From Apostichopus japonicus (Eukaryota; Echinodermata; Holothuroidea; Aspidochirotida; Stichopodidae): 64,000 nt of DNA. The notes below the pieces were generated by a model that saw nothing but the letters and a program-made list of their open reading frames with translations, did no database searches and had not been told where the DNA came from. This document shows positions 12,601-26,250 of this stretch, piece after piece (position 1 is the first letter of the stretch; each line of letters opens with the position of its first letter). The stretch is from contig NC_092569.1 of the NCBI RefSeq assembly GCF_037975245.1, positions 8,767,501-8,831,500 of the forward strand. Reading direction: 5' to 3'. The position numbers and the translations under genes were made by a program.

Positions 12601-13996
12601 GTCAAAGTCATGGCCTTCACTAGAAAGAAAAGGTCTTGATTCGAAAAATGCAAAAGGGCATACAGCAGAGGGAGTGTAATTTGCATTTTGTTGTTTGATA
12701 AATGGATATGTCTTCAAGCAAAAGCTATGCATATTTTCAAACCTCTAATACAACCATGCAAGGCAATTTGTGTAAGGTTTAATGAGCTTAATACACAAAG
12801 AATATGTATTGTACAATGTTATTGCATATTACATTGCTCCTTTGGATTTCATTGACTTATATTTGTCATGTTCCACATATGAACTAACAAATAGTACTTG
12901 ATCTAACTTTCTGTTCAGCTGTATTTCTTTGGGTCAAACTGAATTTCCACCTTTTCAACTGCCCTCTTGATGGAAGGACAGTCATTGTAAGATGCAATGA
13001 AGTTTCATATGTATGGGAGATTCTAGGTTGTTGCTTAATGTTTCTATTTGTTTAACTATGTAATGTATAGTCTAAAATGTCAAGTACAGTAGTTGCCTAC
13101 GTTGTCACTCACATAATACTCCTAAAAGAAAAATATCTGCACGTTTTTCCCCACAAAAAAAATAACACTTAAGCACATTTTTCTATTTTACTTGTGAACA
13201 GAACTCCATACAAGTTTCAGCCCCCCCGCCCCCGCACATGGTATGTGCTATCATGTTAGCTTGTCTAAGTCTTGTTAACCCAATTGTCTTCTTTGTTGAC
13301 ATTGTAATTAGTCCATTTGGAATATTTACAGGGGATCCCCTTTGTTTTTACATATCATTCCTGTTTTATACTTAAACAAGGACTACAAAAAGAACACCTT
13401 AAAGTTGACACTTTCAGTAATGTACTATTTACACAGCTAGGACAATAGACAGAAACACCCACTATAAATCTAAGTTATCTTGAACAATAGTTTGACAACT
13501 ATAGTTTGACTATAGTTTGAACTATAGATTGAACTATAGTTTGAACAATAGTTTGACAACAATCTCTACAATAGTTTGACATCTAACACAGAGACATCAA
13601 GAGCCAGCAGCCCTGCATGGAGATGATTACACCACAGACACCCTTTACAAGATCTCATATATTACCACGCCCTCTAATTGACCTGTAGCCCTCGGCTGTA
13701 GCTTGATGACCTCCCCCTCCCCCACCCCCTCCATCTCATTAGGACTGATTATGCCACAACTTCTCACCTTCAATAACCCCTAGTGCCTTAGCAGACTTTC
13801 AGTTTAAATTAACAGTCTATGCTATTTTTATTAGCTAATAACCTACAAAAGCATTATGGGCTAATGCTGCTTAAAGGTTTCATCATAACAAACATCAGCC
13901 TTTGATGTAATCCTGGAATCCTACATAATTTTCAGGTAGATGTCATAATTGGTCAACATGTTAAATGATCTTGTCCATAAAGCAACAGCAACAAAC
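9661..13996. other. Probable intron 30 of RTEL1
   Basis: AT-rich sequence with no exon I can support. I looked on the minus strand for a second harmonin-homology domain, a PCNA-interacting box and a RING-like cysteine cluster, all known in the vertebrate C-terminus, and recognised none. The only local repeat is at 13486-13580. Confidence 0.5.
13486..13580. repeat. Short tandem repeat of ATAGTTTGA
   Basis: ATAGTTTGA and variants recur about seven times at 11-20 base spacing. Confidence 0.75.
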
Positions 13997-14128
13997 CTTT
14001 TTGAAGTGTTTCTTTCTGTTTCCGACTGATACTATCTTCTGGCTTGTAGCCACATCCCTGTCCCAATACTGTAAGGCAATGATGGTCAAACTTGGCTTTG
14101 TCAGCTGATCGGATAAACCTGTAAAATT
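13997..14128 (-). CDS. RTEL1: RTEL1 exon 30
   Basis: Encodes residues 947-990, the end of the first harmonin-homology domain ([18 protein letters not shown]) and the following [10 protein letters not shown], close to human GCGYRPEHSI. Two acceptors compete: the inner one, ending ACAG at 14120, would break the frame; the outer one, at 14129, restores FYRF and is chosen. Confidence 0.88.
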
Positions 14129-17100
14129 CTGAAAGTTAAAATAAACATCCAGGGGAGTTGGTAAGTAGATTTATTCTATCAGTGTTAAATGAACAGTACC
14201 TATCCTTCAAGCCCTATTGTGACACTGTTGATACAATTGACCTCTCACATGTTATCACCTCCCTGAAGCTGATGTACCAAAGTACATACCAAAGACTTCA
14301 AACATTACTTTATAGTAACAGAATCCTACGTTTCTTAACTAGGCTTACCCCAGTCTAGGATACCCCAACCTCCCCTACTGTAAGTGACCTCTGATTCCAA
14401 ATCTGTGAACACCCCAGATTTCCCCAAAGTCAAACTAGTTGGAGCTACTCGTTGTGTTATATCCATTCATTATTGTTATCCCACTATTGTCAACACTGGC
14501 CTTAAGTGAACAGTGTCCTCAAATTTCCTACAGTAAGCATTCCAAATGGATCAGTTTTTAATATTCATAATATACTACACACACCTGTGAAAGATGATAA
14601 TATGTTGCATGTACTAAAACAATACTTACATGCAATATGAATAAAATATAAAGTACATTCTACATATATACAGCATAAAGTAGTTGACCTTTGACCTTAA
14701 ATTTGTGAGTTACCTAGGATAAAATTGTATGTTACATACAGGCAGAAAGAGATACCCATTATAGGCACATGAGTCAATAATATTTAAAACAAAATAGGTA
14801 ACAATATTCCTCATGCCACGCACACTCCGATCGCGCTATAGAAACTAATATATTGGGAAATGAGATACAAAACACAATTTCACAGACTTTTTTCTGAGGT
14901 TTTCCCTACTCTTGATGTAATCTTGGATACAGATGCAATATCTGCATCACAAGTAGGTGAAACAACTGAAATATATAGGTTTGCAAATATATGGCTGGCA
15001 TAAAACTATGTTGTTGCCATAACAGCCATATCTTTGAAAAAGACAGTTGTAATATTCTCATCAAGGTAGTTTGATTTCTGAAGTATTCCCGGTATTATAC
15101 ATTCATTAGACCATTAAAAAAAACTCCTTTAGGTAAAGCAAGAAGGAAACATAAAAAGTTCCAATGGTCAGATGGTATGGATTACTTTATGAAGGAGTTT
15201 GCAAACAAACAAAGATGAGAAGATAAATTCCTTAATATTACGATACATAATATAAATACAGTCTTGCTGTAGATATTCATGTGGCATTTATATTGTCTAA
15301 TACATTAAGAGTAATATCCATCTCATATAACCGTAGGTTCCACAGTTTAATCACACACATCCTCCAGGTTTTAGTGGTCTCTTTCTCTTATCTTAAATAC
15401 ATCTCAAACTCTTTTCCTCTCCACTGTATTTAAATTTGCATAAAATCTGCAAACACCATAGTTGTATTATACAGGTCACTCTCAAAGGTTATTTTAAGAT
15501 ACATCAACTGCACTTGAGACCTAAGTAGTTTTATTTCTGTTGAAAATCTGGTATGTTCGTGTACATTAACAATTCTGTACTCTCCTGCAAATGGTATTAA
15601 CTAGCTTATACTGTAGGAATCCTCCAAAGAAGAGTCTCTGTAATATATGTGAATGCATCTGAGGGAATTTACTAGCTCTTAAAATATCACACAGATTTCT
15701 AGCCCTAACACAAACTTAGTTTTGCAATTACATCTACCCATTCAAATACACTATCACAGAACACAGAAATTAACATTGTTATCTACCTTGGTTAATGATT
15801 TACTGAAAGAGTATATAAAGAGGGCCCACTATGGGATCAAATTGATTTAACTCAATGTCCTGTGAGATACAGGAAAGCATAATTAGATACACATACTAGC
15901 AAATACCATAAACAACAGAAACTAACACATTCAATAAAAAATATAGAGGTGCCTTCGACAAGAAAAACCAAGCCAGCTTCTACAACAACAAGTAAACAAT
16001 GAACAATTTTTATGACTACCACCTTGGTGATTTCCAAACTAATGAATATTTCTCATATTACTTTATATTCATGAATGCTACTTTATATTCATGAATGCTA
16101 CTTTATATTCATAAATGCTACTTTATATTCATGAATGCTACTTTATATTCATGAATGCTACTTTATATTCATGAATGCTACCTGTGTTGTGTTCTCTTTC
16201 TGTTTACCTTTTCCCTCTTGTATTAAGTTTAAGACCTAAAGATATGTCATGACTCATGAGTATCGATACTTGTTAATTAACTATTCTCTTTCTTCTTCTG
16301 AATTAATTAATTTAACTAGTACAATAGAAACAATGTGTGTGAATCCTGTATTTTTGTAAAACACTTATAGTTTGCTTACATGCGACTGATTGAGAACAAA
16401 CAGAACAATCTGCTTTTAGAATGACCATCCATTATTGCTTACCTCTAAATAGATCAGGGTGATTTGCTTTCTTAAGTAAGAGGTTTTCTAGTCCTGTCAA
16501 CACTTTGGAGAAATCCTCTCCCTGTAATTAAAATAATGACATTCATGTTGACAGCTATGAAATCCATGGAGAAATGAGTAACATATACAAAGCTAATATG
16601 CAAATACCTGCAAATAAATAGTAACAGAGTGAATACAGTCATCCACTAGATCCATGTTATAGAGTGAATAGTCATCAACTACATCCATGTTATAGAGTGA
16701 ATACAGTCATCCACTAGATCCATGTAACAGAGTAAATACAGTCATCCACTAAATCCATGTTATAGAGTAAATACAGTCAACCACTAGATCCATGTTATAG
16801 AGTGAATAGTCATCCACTAGATCCATGTTATAGAGTGAATACAGTCATCCACTAGATCCATGTAACAGAGTAAATACAGTCATCCACTAGATCCATGTTA
16901 TAGAGTGAATACAGTCATCCACTAGATCCATGTTATAGAATGAATACAGTCGTCCACTAGATCCATGTTATAGAGTGAATACAGTCATCCACTAGATCCA
17001 TGTTATAGAGTGAAAACAGTCATCCACTAGATCCATGTTATAGAGTGAATACAGTCATTCACTAGATCCATGTTATAGAATGAATACAGTCATCCACTAG

Positions 17101-20100
17101 ATCCATGTTATAGAGTGAATGCAATCACTCACTAGATCCATGTTATAGAGTGAATACAGTCATCCACTAGATCCATGTTATAGAGTGAATACAGTCATCC
17201 ACTAGATCCATGTTATAGAGTGAATAGTCATCAACTACATCCATGTTATAGAGTGAATACAGTCATCCACTAGATCCATGTTATAGAGTGAATACAGTCG
17301 TCCACTAGATCCATGTTATAGAGTGAATACAGACATCCACGAGATCCATGTTATAGAGTGAATACAGTCATCCACTAGATCCATGTTATAGAGTGAATAC
17401 AGTCATCCACTAGATCCATGTTATAGAGTGAATACAGTCATCCACTAGATCCATGTAACAGAGTGAATACAGTCATCCACTAGATCCATGTTATAGAGTG
17501 AATACAGTCATTCACTAGATCCATGTTATAGAGTGAATACAGTCGTCCACTAGATCCATGTTATAGAGTGAATACAGACATCCACGAGATCCATGTTATA
17601 GAGTGAATACAGTCATCCACTAGATCCATGTTATAGAGTGAATAGTCATCCACTAGATCCATGCTATATAGTGAATACAGTCATCCACTAGATCCATGTT
17701 ATAGAGTGAATACAGTCATCCACTAGATCCATGTTATAGAGTGAATACAGTCATTCACTAGATCCATGTTATAGAGTAAATACAGTCATCCACTAGATCC
17801 ATGTTATAGAGTGAATACAGTCATTCACTAGATCCATGTTATAGAGTGAATACAGTCATTCACTAGATCCATGTTATAGAGTGAATACAGACATCCACTA
17901 GATCCATGTTATAGAGTGAATACAGTCATCCACTAGATCCATGTTATAGAGGGAATGCAGTCATCCACGAGATCCATGTTATAGAGCGAATAGAGTAACT
18001 CACTTGATCCATGTTATAGAGTGAATACAGACGTCCACTAGATCCATGTAATAGAGTAAATACAGTCGTCCACTAGATCCATGTTATAGAGTGAATACAG
18101 TCATCCACTAGATCCATGTTATAGAGTGAATACAGTCATCCACTAGATCCATGTTATAGAGTGAATACAGTCATCCACTAGATCCATGTTATAGAGTGAA
18201 TAGTCATCAACTACATCCATGTTATAGAGTGAATACAGTCATCCACTAGATCCATGTTATAGAGTGAATACAATCACTCACTAGAGCCAAGTTATAGAGT
18301 GAATACAGTCATCCACTAGATCCATGTTATAGAGTGAATGCAGTCATCCACTAGATCCATGTTATAGAGTGAATGCAGTCATTCACTAGATCCATGTTAT
18401 AGAGTGAATGCAGTCATTCACTAGATCCATGTTATAGAGTTAATACAGTCATCCACTAGATCCATGTTATAGAGTGAATGCAGTCATTCATTAGATCCAT
18501 GTTATAGAGTGAATGCAGTCATTCACTAGATCCATGTTATAGAGTGAATACAATCACTCACTAGAGCCAAGTTATAGAGTGAATGCAGTCATTCACTAGA
18601 TCCATGTTATAGAGTGAATACAGTCATCCACTAGATCCATGTTATAGAGTGAATACAATCACTCACTAGAGCCAAGTTATAGAGTGAATGCAGTCATTCA
18701 CTAGGGCCAAGTTATAGAGTGCCAAAGTACTTGAGTGAGCACAGTTGATCAATAAACCAAAGTTATACAGTGAATAGAGTCATTCAATTGACACATACTT
18801 GCAAACAGTCCCTACCAAGCACACAGGTTTTGATAATTATTAAAAAAACAACAAAGTCAGTGGTCAGTGCTATATATCCATGTCTTTGTAAGGAACACAA
18901 ACCCAGAACCCACAAACACTTGTGTACTATGCAATATGGATTAACCCCCCACACCCTCCCATCATTTAATACAACTTAGAATGCAGAGGGATTTCAAGAG
19001 CAACTTGATGTTTATTTCACTAGGTTGTAATTACACTTTGAACAAGTCTAATAACTCTCACTGTAAGTTATAATGTACACATAAATGTATTTATTTAACC
19101 AATATAAGCACTGAAATTGTGAAATTTGTCAACTATACTGTAATACTTACATCTCTGTAACCCTTCAGCAATGCTGAAAACATCTCATATGAATCTCTCT
19201 GAAGAGCTTTCTTTATCTAGAAGTAACAAATGACAAAAAATGAGATATGAAACAATGATAAATCAAACTCCAGTGGAAGGTTAACAGTAATGTTTTTGAA
19301 CATAACACATATAAATATGAAATATGCACTAATTACTCCATCCTCTCATTTATTTCTGTCAATAAGCTTCAACATTCTATTAATCAAAACAGATGATGTG
19401 CCTACTGTGTTTGCTTTCTTTCAAAACTGAGGCTTGATGGAACTTTACAGTTCCTCTACACTTAAAGAACTTGCTGTGGCAATGGATGTTTGCCTTGAAA
19501 AACAAAATTGGTTTCTGTCTCCATTTACAGCACAGAAGAAAAGCTGCATCCTTTGACACACTTAACTATTATATAAGCTTTCAAACCATTCTTATGTCAC
19601 ACTAACAGCGAAGCACATGCTATTCATTTTTCACCTTCAAGATGTATAGCTGTGCTGCATTTAAATGATTCTTCTTTCTTTCTTCTGATGGGGTGACATT
19701 CGAAGGGTGTGGTTTCTGTAGAGCAAAGAAATGTATATTAGCCATCCAGCTAGATCAAAACATTTGTAATATGTACTTGACAAATTATGATATTGTGCAA
19801 ACTGATAATTACAAAAAGATAAGCTTTCAATATAGCATTGTTGTGTCTGGTCAAAACAACTATAAAGGAGTTACTGGTGATAATTCAAACACATCTACAA
19901 GTTGTAAGATTGACACAATAAAAATCATGTAACAGCCATCAATATACATAACATCAATATGTATTTGACAGCACTTTGAAAGAAGCAACATCAGTTTTGA
20001 TATCATGTAGACTGAGAAAATCACTGGATTCACTGCAGCTTTTATTTCCTACACCACTTCCTTTGCTTTGAGAAATAAGTTCCCTCTCATGATCAGAGGT

Positions 20101-23100
20101 TCATCAATTAAAACGGCTGGACTACTTAGTCTAGCACACAGACCATTGTGTCAGAAGAAGCACAAAACTCATCAAACAACATTGATGCCATTTATAGATA
20201 CAATAGTCGGTGACAATGCATTTAACACACAATGGCCAAAGGGAAATGGTGCTACCTGCCAACTGTGGATGCATGTTTTGTTTTTTTCATTGAGTTATAG
20301 AACAGAATGCTCGGTTAACTAATTAGAATTTATACAACAGACAACTACAATTACAATACTGACATTGGGTGCATGTGCTGTTGGTTTTTATGGAGTCAAA
20401 GAACATTCTTTGGTTGACAAGTTTGTGCGATCATTATAAAATTAGCTGTCCAGGCACAATCCAAACATCAGATGATAATGGATTTAGTTATAGACACATT
20501 ACTAACATTCAAATTCAAGACTTGTTTCTGGTTAGCCTGTAATGTATCAATGTCACTAAAATTCCCTGCAAGCTACAGACCTATCCATGCATCAATTAAT
20601 TGCTTACCTCCACATGAATTTACTAAAAAATGATAAAGTCTGGGTTATTTCTCACAGAACCTGGTTCAGATATAACAGTTTTTGGAAATCTTTTCTTTGA
20701 TGTGGAAAAACTGACAAACTCAGCCTTCAAACCTAATGATAACTAAGAATTGAATTAATGTGACCTACCACAACAATTTTTCGCTTCTTTTTCACTCCAT
20801 CTGGTTTGGCAAAGGGATTTTCTGGTTTACCATCTCCAACCTGTGTAAATGGTCAATGTGATAAAATAGAAACTGTCCATTCCAATCAAAGACAAGCTGT
20901 GACTACAATGTTTATGGATGCAATACATGTAGTGTACTCAGTGGTTAGGATACTGTCTCGCTGTTCTGATGTGTCCCTGTTTCCCTTCTTGAGTTATCAC
21001 GCTTTCACATTTTGACCTCTGCTGACCTTTGACAATCCTAATAAACAATGGATTTCCTCTACTGAGTATGGGGCGTCAACATACAATCTGTAAGGCTGGT
21101 CCAAATTTCCTCTCAAGGTATCAAACACACATACCCAGCCATCATGATTGCAAAGGTTACAATTTTATTAGCACCAAAGATGACTTTCCATTTCATGCAT
21201 TACACATTGTTAAGTTTCATATTTTACACCACTTTAATCACCTTGACATAGATGCGTATTTAGGGCTCCAGTGATATGGAAGGGGACATATTTTACACCA
21301 TTTATACACCTCCCTCTCTCCTCAGCAAATCTGACATACGAGCATGTTTAGGGCTCCAGTGATAGGAAGGGAACATATTTTACACCATTTATACACCTCC
21401 CTCTCTCCTCAGCAAATCTGACATACGAGCATGTTTAGGGCTCCAGTGATAGGAAGGGAACATATTTTACACCATTTATACACCTCCCTCTCTCCTCAGC
21501 AAATCTGACATACAAGCATGTTTAGGGCTCCAGTGATATGAAGGGATCATATTTTACACCACTTATACACCTCCCTCTCTCCTCAGCAAATCTGAAATAC
21601 AAGCATGTTTGAGGCTCCAGTGATATGAAGGGATCATATTTTACACCACTTATACACCTCCCTCTCCCCAGCAAATCTGATATACAAGCATGTTTGAGGC
21701 TCCAGTGATATGAAGGGATCATATTTTACACCACTTATACACCTCCCTCTCCTCAGCAAATCTGATATACAAGCATGTTTGAGGCTCCAGTGATATGAAG
21801 GGATCATATTTTACACCACTTATACACCTCCCTCTCTCCCCAGCAATCTGACATACAAGCATGTTTAGGGCTCCTGTGATATGAAGGGATCATATTTTAC
21901 ACCACTTATACACCTCCCTCTCTCCTCAGCAAATCTGACATACATGCATATTTAGGGCTCCAGTGATATGAAGGGATCATATTTTACACCACTTATACAC
22001 CTCCCTCTCTCCCCAGCAATCTGACATACAAGCATGTTTAGGGCTCCCATGATATGAATGAAGGGATCATATTTTACACCACTTATACACCTCCCTCTCT
22101 CCTCAGCAAATCTGACATACAAGCATGTTTAGGGCTCCCGTGATATATGAAAGGGATTTTACACCACTTATACACCTCCCTCTCTCCCCAGCAAATCTGA
22201 CATACAAGCGGATTTAGGGCTCCAGTGATAGGAAGGGATCATATTTTTCACCACTTAATATACACCTCCCTGTCTTCTCAGCAAATCTGAAAAAGACTGC
22301 CTTACATGCATGTTTAGGGCTCCAGTGATAAGGAAGGGATCTATGAAATAGATTGCTACTCTGCATGGATAATTTAATGAAGGTGGTTATTACCATTTGT
22401 ATTATTGTATTCCAAGAATCAAATAAGAGATTTAACAAAACCAGACTATCTTTCTCTGCTAAGTGGGCTGATTTAAAAGCTTTCTGCTCCATTTGGAGAG
22501 AGGATAGCCAAAAGAATCCAACAAATGGAAGGAATGTTTAACTTGTGTTTATCACACTCCATGGTCTGATTAGCTCTGTTTATCCTTCAAGATATAGGTC
22601 AATGGAACACAAGATTAGGAGACAGTCCTTGAAGGGATTATGTTACATAAACAGCATCTCTGACACAATCCCCAAATGACACTTTCAACTTAAAATGTCC
22701 TCAACTTCACATGCATTAGTCTAATTTGTTCATTTCGGTGTCTTGATAATATATTTTAAAGGGATGGATTAATCGAATTTGTTTTAACGTCATTGACTGT
22801 ATTCCTGCAAGCATGCAGCTAGTACAGTATTGTTAGAGCTCACATGAATGTTTCCACCTCACAAGATTAGGTAGTTAATATATGTCCATAATCAACTGAA
22901 CTACCGGCACCTCCCATCATGCTGGTTTATATATACTATAAACCTTTACTTTGCTGGGCTATCTGTTAGAAGCTGCAGTATCTAACAGCTTCAAAATTTT
23001 GTTTTGCAAAGTTTCTGGATGAAGAAGAGAGTTACTCAGCTTGATGTGGGTGTGAAATCTATTAACCTTTACTTTCCTGGGGCGCTAGTCAAGCGCTGCA

Positions 23101-25007
23101 ATACCTTTGCTCTTTGGAACTTGTTTTATGACTTCTCTGTGGGCAGCTAATTCCCACTAATGATTAGCTAATACATGAAACATTTATTTAACAACCGGTG
23201 GGCGGTATTCCTCCTTCAATGATTCCCTGATGTTTGATGGATCATTACTGTGATTGGGTACATGGCATGACATCAGCATAATGATGAATGATATTCCAGT
23301 CAGTACTTTACCTTTGAAGTAGAATTATGTAAAGATGTTGTTGTTGAAGGGTTGTCTGAACTAGATGATGCCTGTAGAAAAGTAGCAGAAAGAAATTCAA
23401 AGCCATCAATGGAAAGATGCATTAAAAAGAAGAATATCCATAATATTAATGAAAGAAGGAATGAACAGAAAGATTATGCTAAATTTAAGACATGGATGAA
23501 GATTTTCAATATTGACTTTCAATTCCACTGCCCATTTCCAACATAAACCCCAAAATCACAGATGTACTTGATGACAATAACGAGGCAGTCTAAAAAGGTT
23601 TCCCTGAAAATTCAGCAAGGCCTAGGCAAGTATGGAAGTCTTGCCTAATTATGAATGTTTTCTGAAAATCAAGAGCATTTTTCAATGTATGGAGCATCTG
23701 TTCAAAGCTATATCTGCAGTGATATGCATTCTTTGCAAGGGATGAGGGTGACTGAGGGTTTGCAAACATAACCAGTACTATAAAACAGCTTCTTTAGTTT
23801 GTCTGACAATTTCAAAATACCAAATGAGTATAAAATAAAATACAATTGAAAATTAATTTCCGAGTAATTTATCATGTTATTAATATTTTGTTGCTGTTTT
23901 CAAAAACTAAGAAAAATTAATAAAAAATGCATTTTTGCTTTTCCTTCATGTTTCTTAAATTAACTGACTTGACAAAGTAAATGATTTTAATATCAACTAC
24001 TACTGTGATCCATTATTGACCAAAGTTACTACAACTACTAATTAAAGTAGAGACAATCATGGGGTGAGTGGCTTTGTAGTGGATCTGTTAATATACCGAG
24101 GGTCTGAAGCTATTTAGGTGAAATCTGTTGATGTACCGAGGGTGTATCTAGAGTACATTACTATCATTAGATTCTAATATTAAACCATAATTTCATAGAA
24201 AATCAGAAAACATAATATTTAAACGGTTTCATTTAATCTTGTAGGCCTAGAAGTAGGTCTCGAATCTCGTAATTTTTCTCGTAATTTAATCTCGTAGGTC
24301 TAGAAGTAAACTGATAAAAAGACTTTATTGATTCTCCTCACAGCAAGAAATATATTTAAATAAAAATTTAATTCTGATGTGATTCAAGAATAAAGACTAT
24401 CCTTCAAGGGTATACTTAGGGCTCCAATGAGGATTTCTCACATTGTAATCTACGTTCTCCCATCTGTATTTTTCTGTAAATCTGTAAATTTTAAATTAGC
24501 TACTTTTGTCTTCTCTTACCTCTGCTTGATGTAAGGCATCCAATAAATTAACTGCATTCTTTGAGGTAGAAGATCTGGACTGCTCATACATAACCATCAG
24601 CTGGCTTTGACTAACAAGACCTAACAAGGGGAGACAAGGGTAAACATTCTAAGAATCCTTGATGCAATTTCAAATCCAAGCATATTTCATATAACATATT
24701 CTAAAGTCAATGAAAAGGAGGAAAGAAAGTTATGGCTCAACTCTGGGTTACAAGCCCAGCACTCTACCAACTCAGCTATACACATATATATGAATCTAAT
24801 ATAGTCTACCTATACATTAAACTACAGCAGTGTGCGGCAATCATCAGAACGTTGTCTGATGATCGACGCACACTGCAGGGGTGAAACTCAAGTACCAATG
24901 TTCATTCCGTAAGTTACTGTATATGTAGACTTTATTATGTACTTGCTCTACTTCTGTGTATTGAGCACTTTTGTAACAGGAAGTGAACATCTGAATCTTT
25001 ATATCTT

Positions 25008-25099
<92 letters not shown>

Positions 25100-25113
25100 T
25101 ATATATATATATA

Positions 25114-25152
<39 letters not shown>

Positions 25153-26170
25153 ATATATATATAAATATATATGAATAATGGTAAAACGGTTAAACAACTA
25201 TACTGCATTTAGAGAAAGGCTGGATCTTGAGTGGGTTACAATAATTAAGTAAATGATTGGAGGTAAAACAGCCAATGTTTGGTTTCTGCAGAACTTTCGA
25301 GCAAAACTAGCTCTTCTCCAGTGTATGATCTCTGATACAGTGGAATGATAGAGTATAATAGCATGCCTTCCACTACTGTAAACATCATACAGTACACATA
25401 AGCATGGTTATGCCATATACAGCAGATAGCATACCAACTGATAGAAACTCTTGAGTTTCAAGGCTAAAACCACCTGCCATTAAAAATGTCTCAATTGCGC
25501 GACTCTATTGTTATTTTGTACCATCAATGTTTCAAGACATCCTTAAAGACATAAATGACTATCACCTCTTTGCCTAGACTTATCACTTGTTCTATAGCAA
25601 ATGTTACTAACCTAGTTTATTTTTCATATCACAACAGAGCTAAAGTTGGTATTGTGCATAACCACTGAGGGCTATTTAATGCCACCGTATGCACAATTTT
25701 GGACAAGAAAGAGAACCACATGGAGAATTCCATAGTATTCTAATACTATTCCTTACTGAAGCACTGTAGGGTAGGCGTTTGAAACACAACCAACCGCTTG
25801 AAAGCATTCTAAAATATGGACTATTTAGTAGCACTGAGAACAATGGAGTTATGAGTCAGCATACTGGTTTGGGTTGATGTATCACATTAATACTAGTATT
25901 CAGCATGTACATTGTAATGGTAAATAAGGTAATTTAATACTAAATGCATAATATAGTTCATACTTCCATCTCTGTTCCTTTTCAGACTTGGCACATGGGA
26001 GTCTACTTCTCTACTAGCTCTGTTAATGGCTTGATTTACACTGACTCCTGCTGTAGATGTGCTTGCTCCATCCGAGGATACAAAAACATCCTGTTTATTC
26101 TCCACCTTGGGTTGTTTTACAATGGGTTGAGGTAACTGTGGGCAAAATAATAATGTTACATATATATATT

Positions 26171-26250
<80 letters not shown>

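Noticed and set aside
12906-13000. Minus-strand peptide ASYNDCPSIKRAVEKVEIQF ending in TGA, as a terminal exon
   Set aside because: No AG acceptor lies between the upstream in-frame stop and the peptide, so it cannot be spliced in; no known family recognised.
24844-25208. Tyr-Ile repeat proteins on both strands
   Set aside because: Direct reading of an (AT)n microsatellite.
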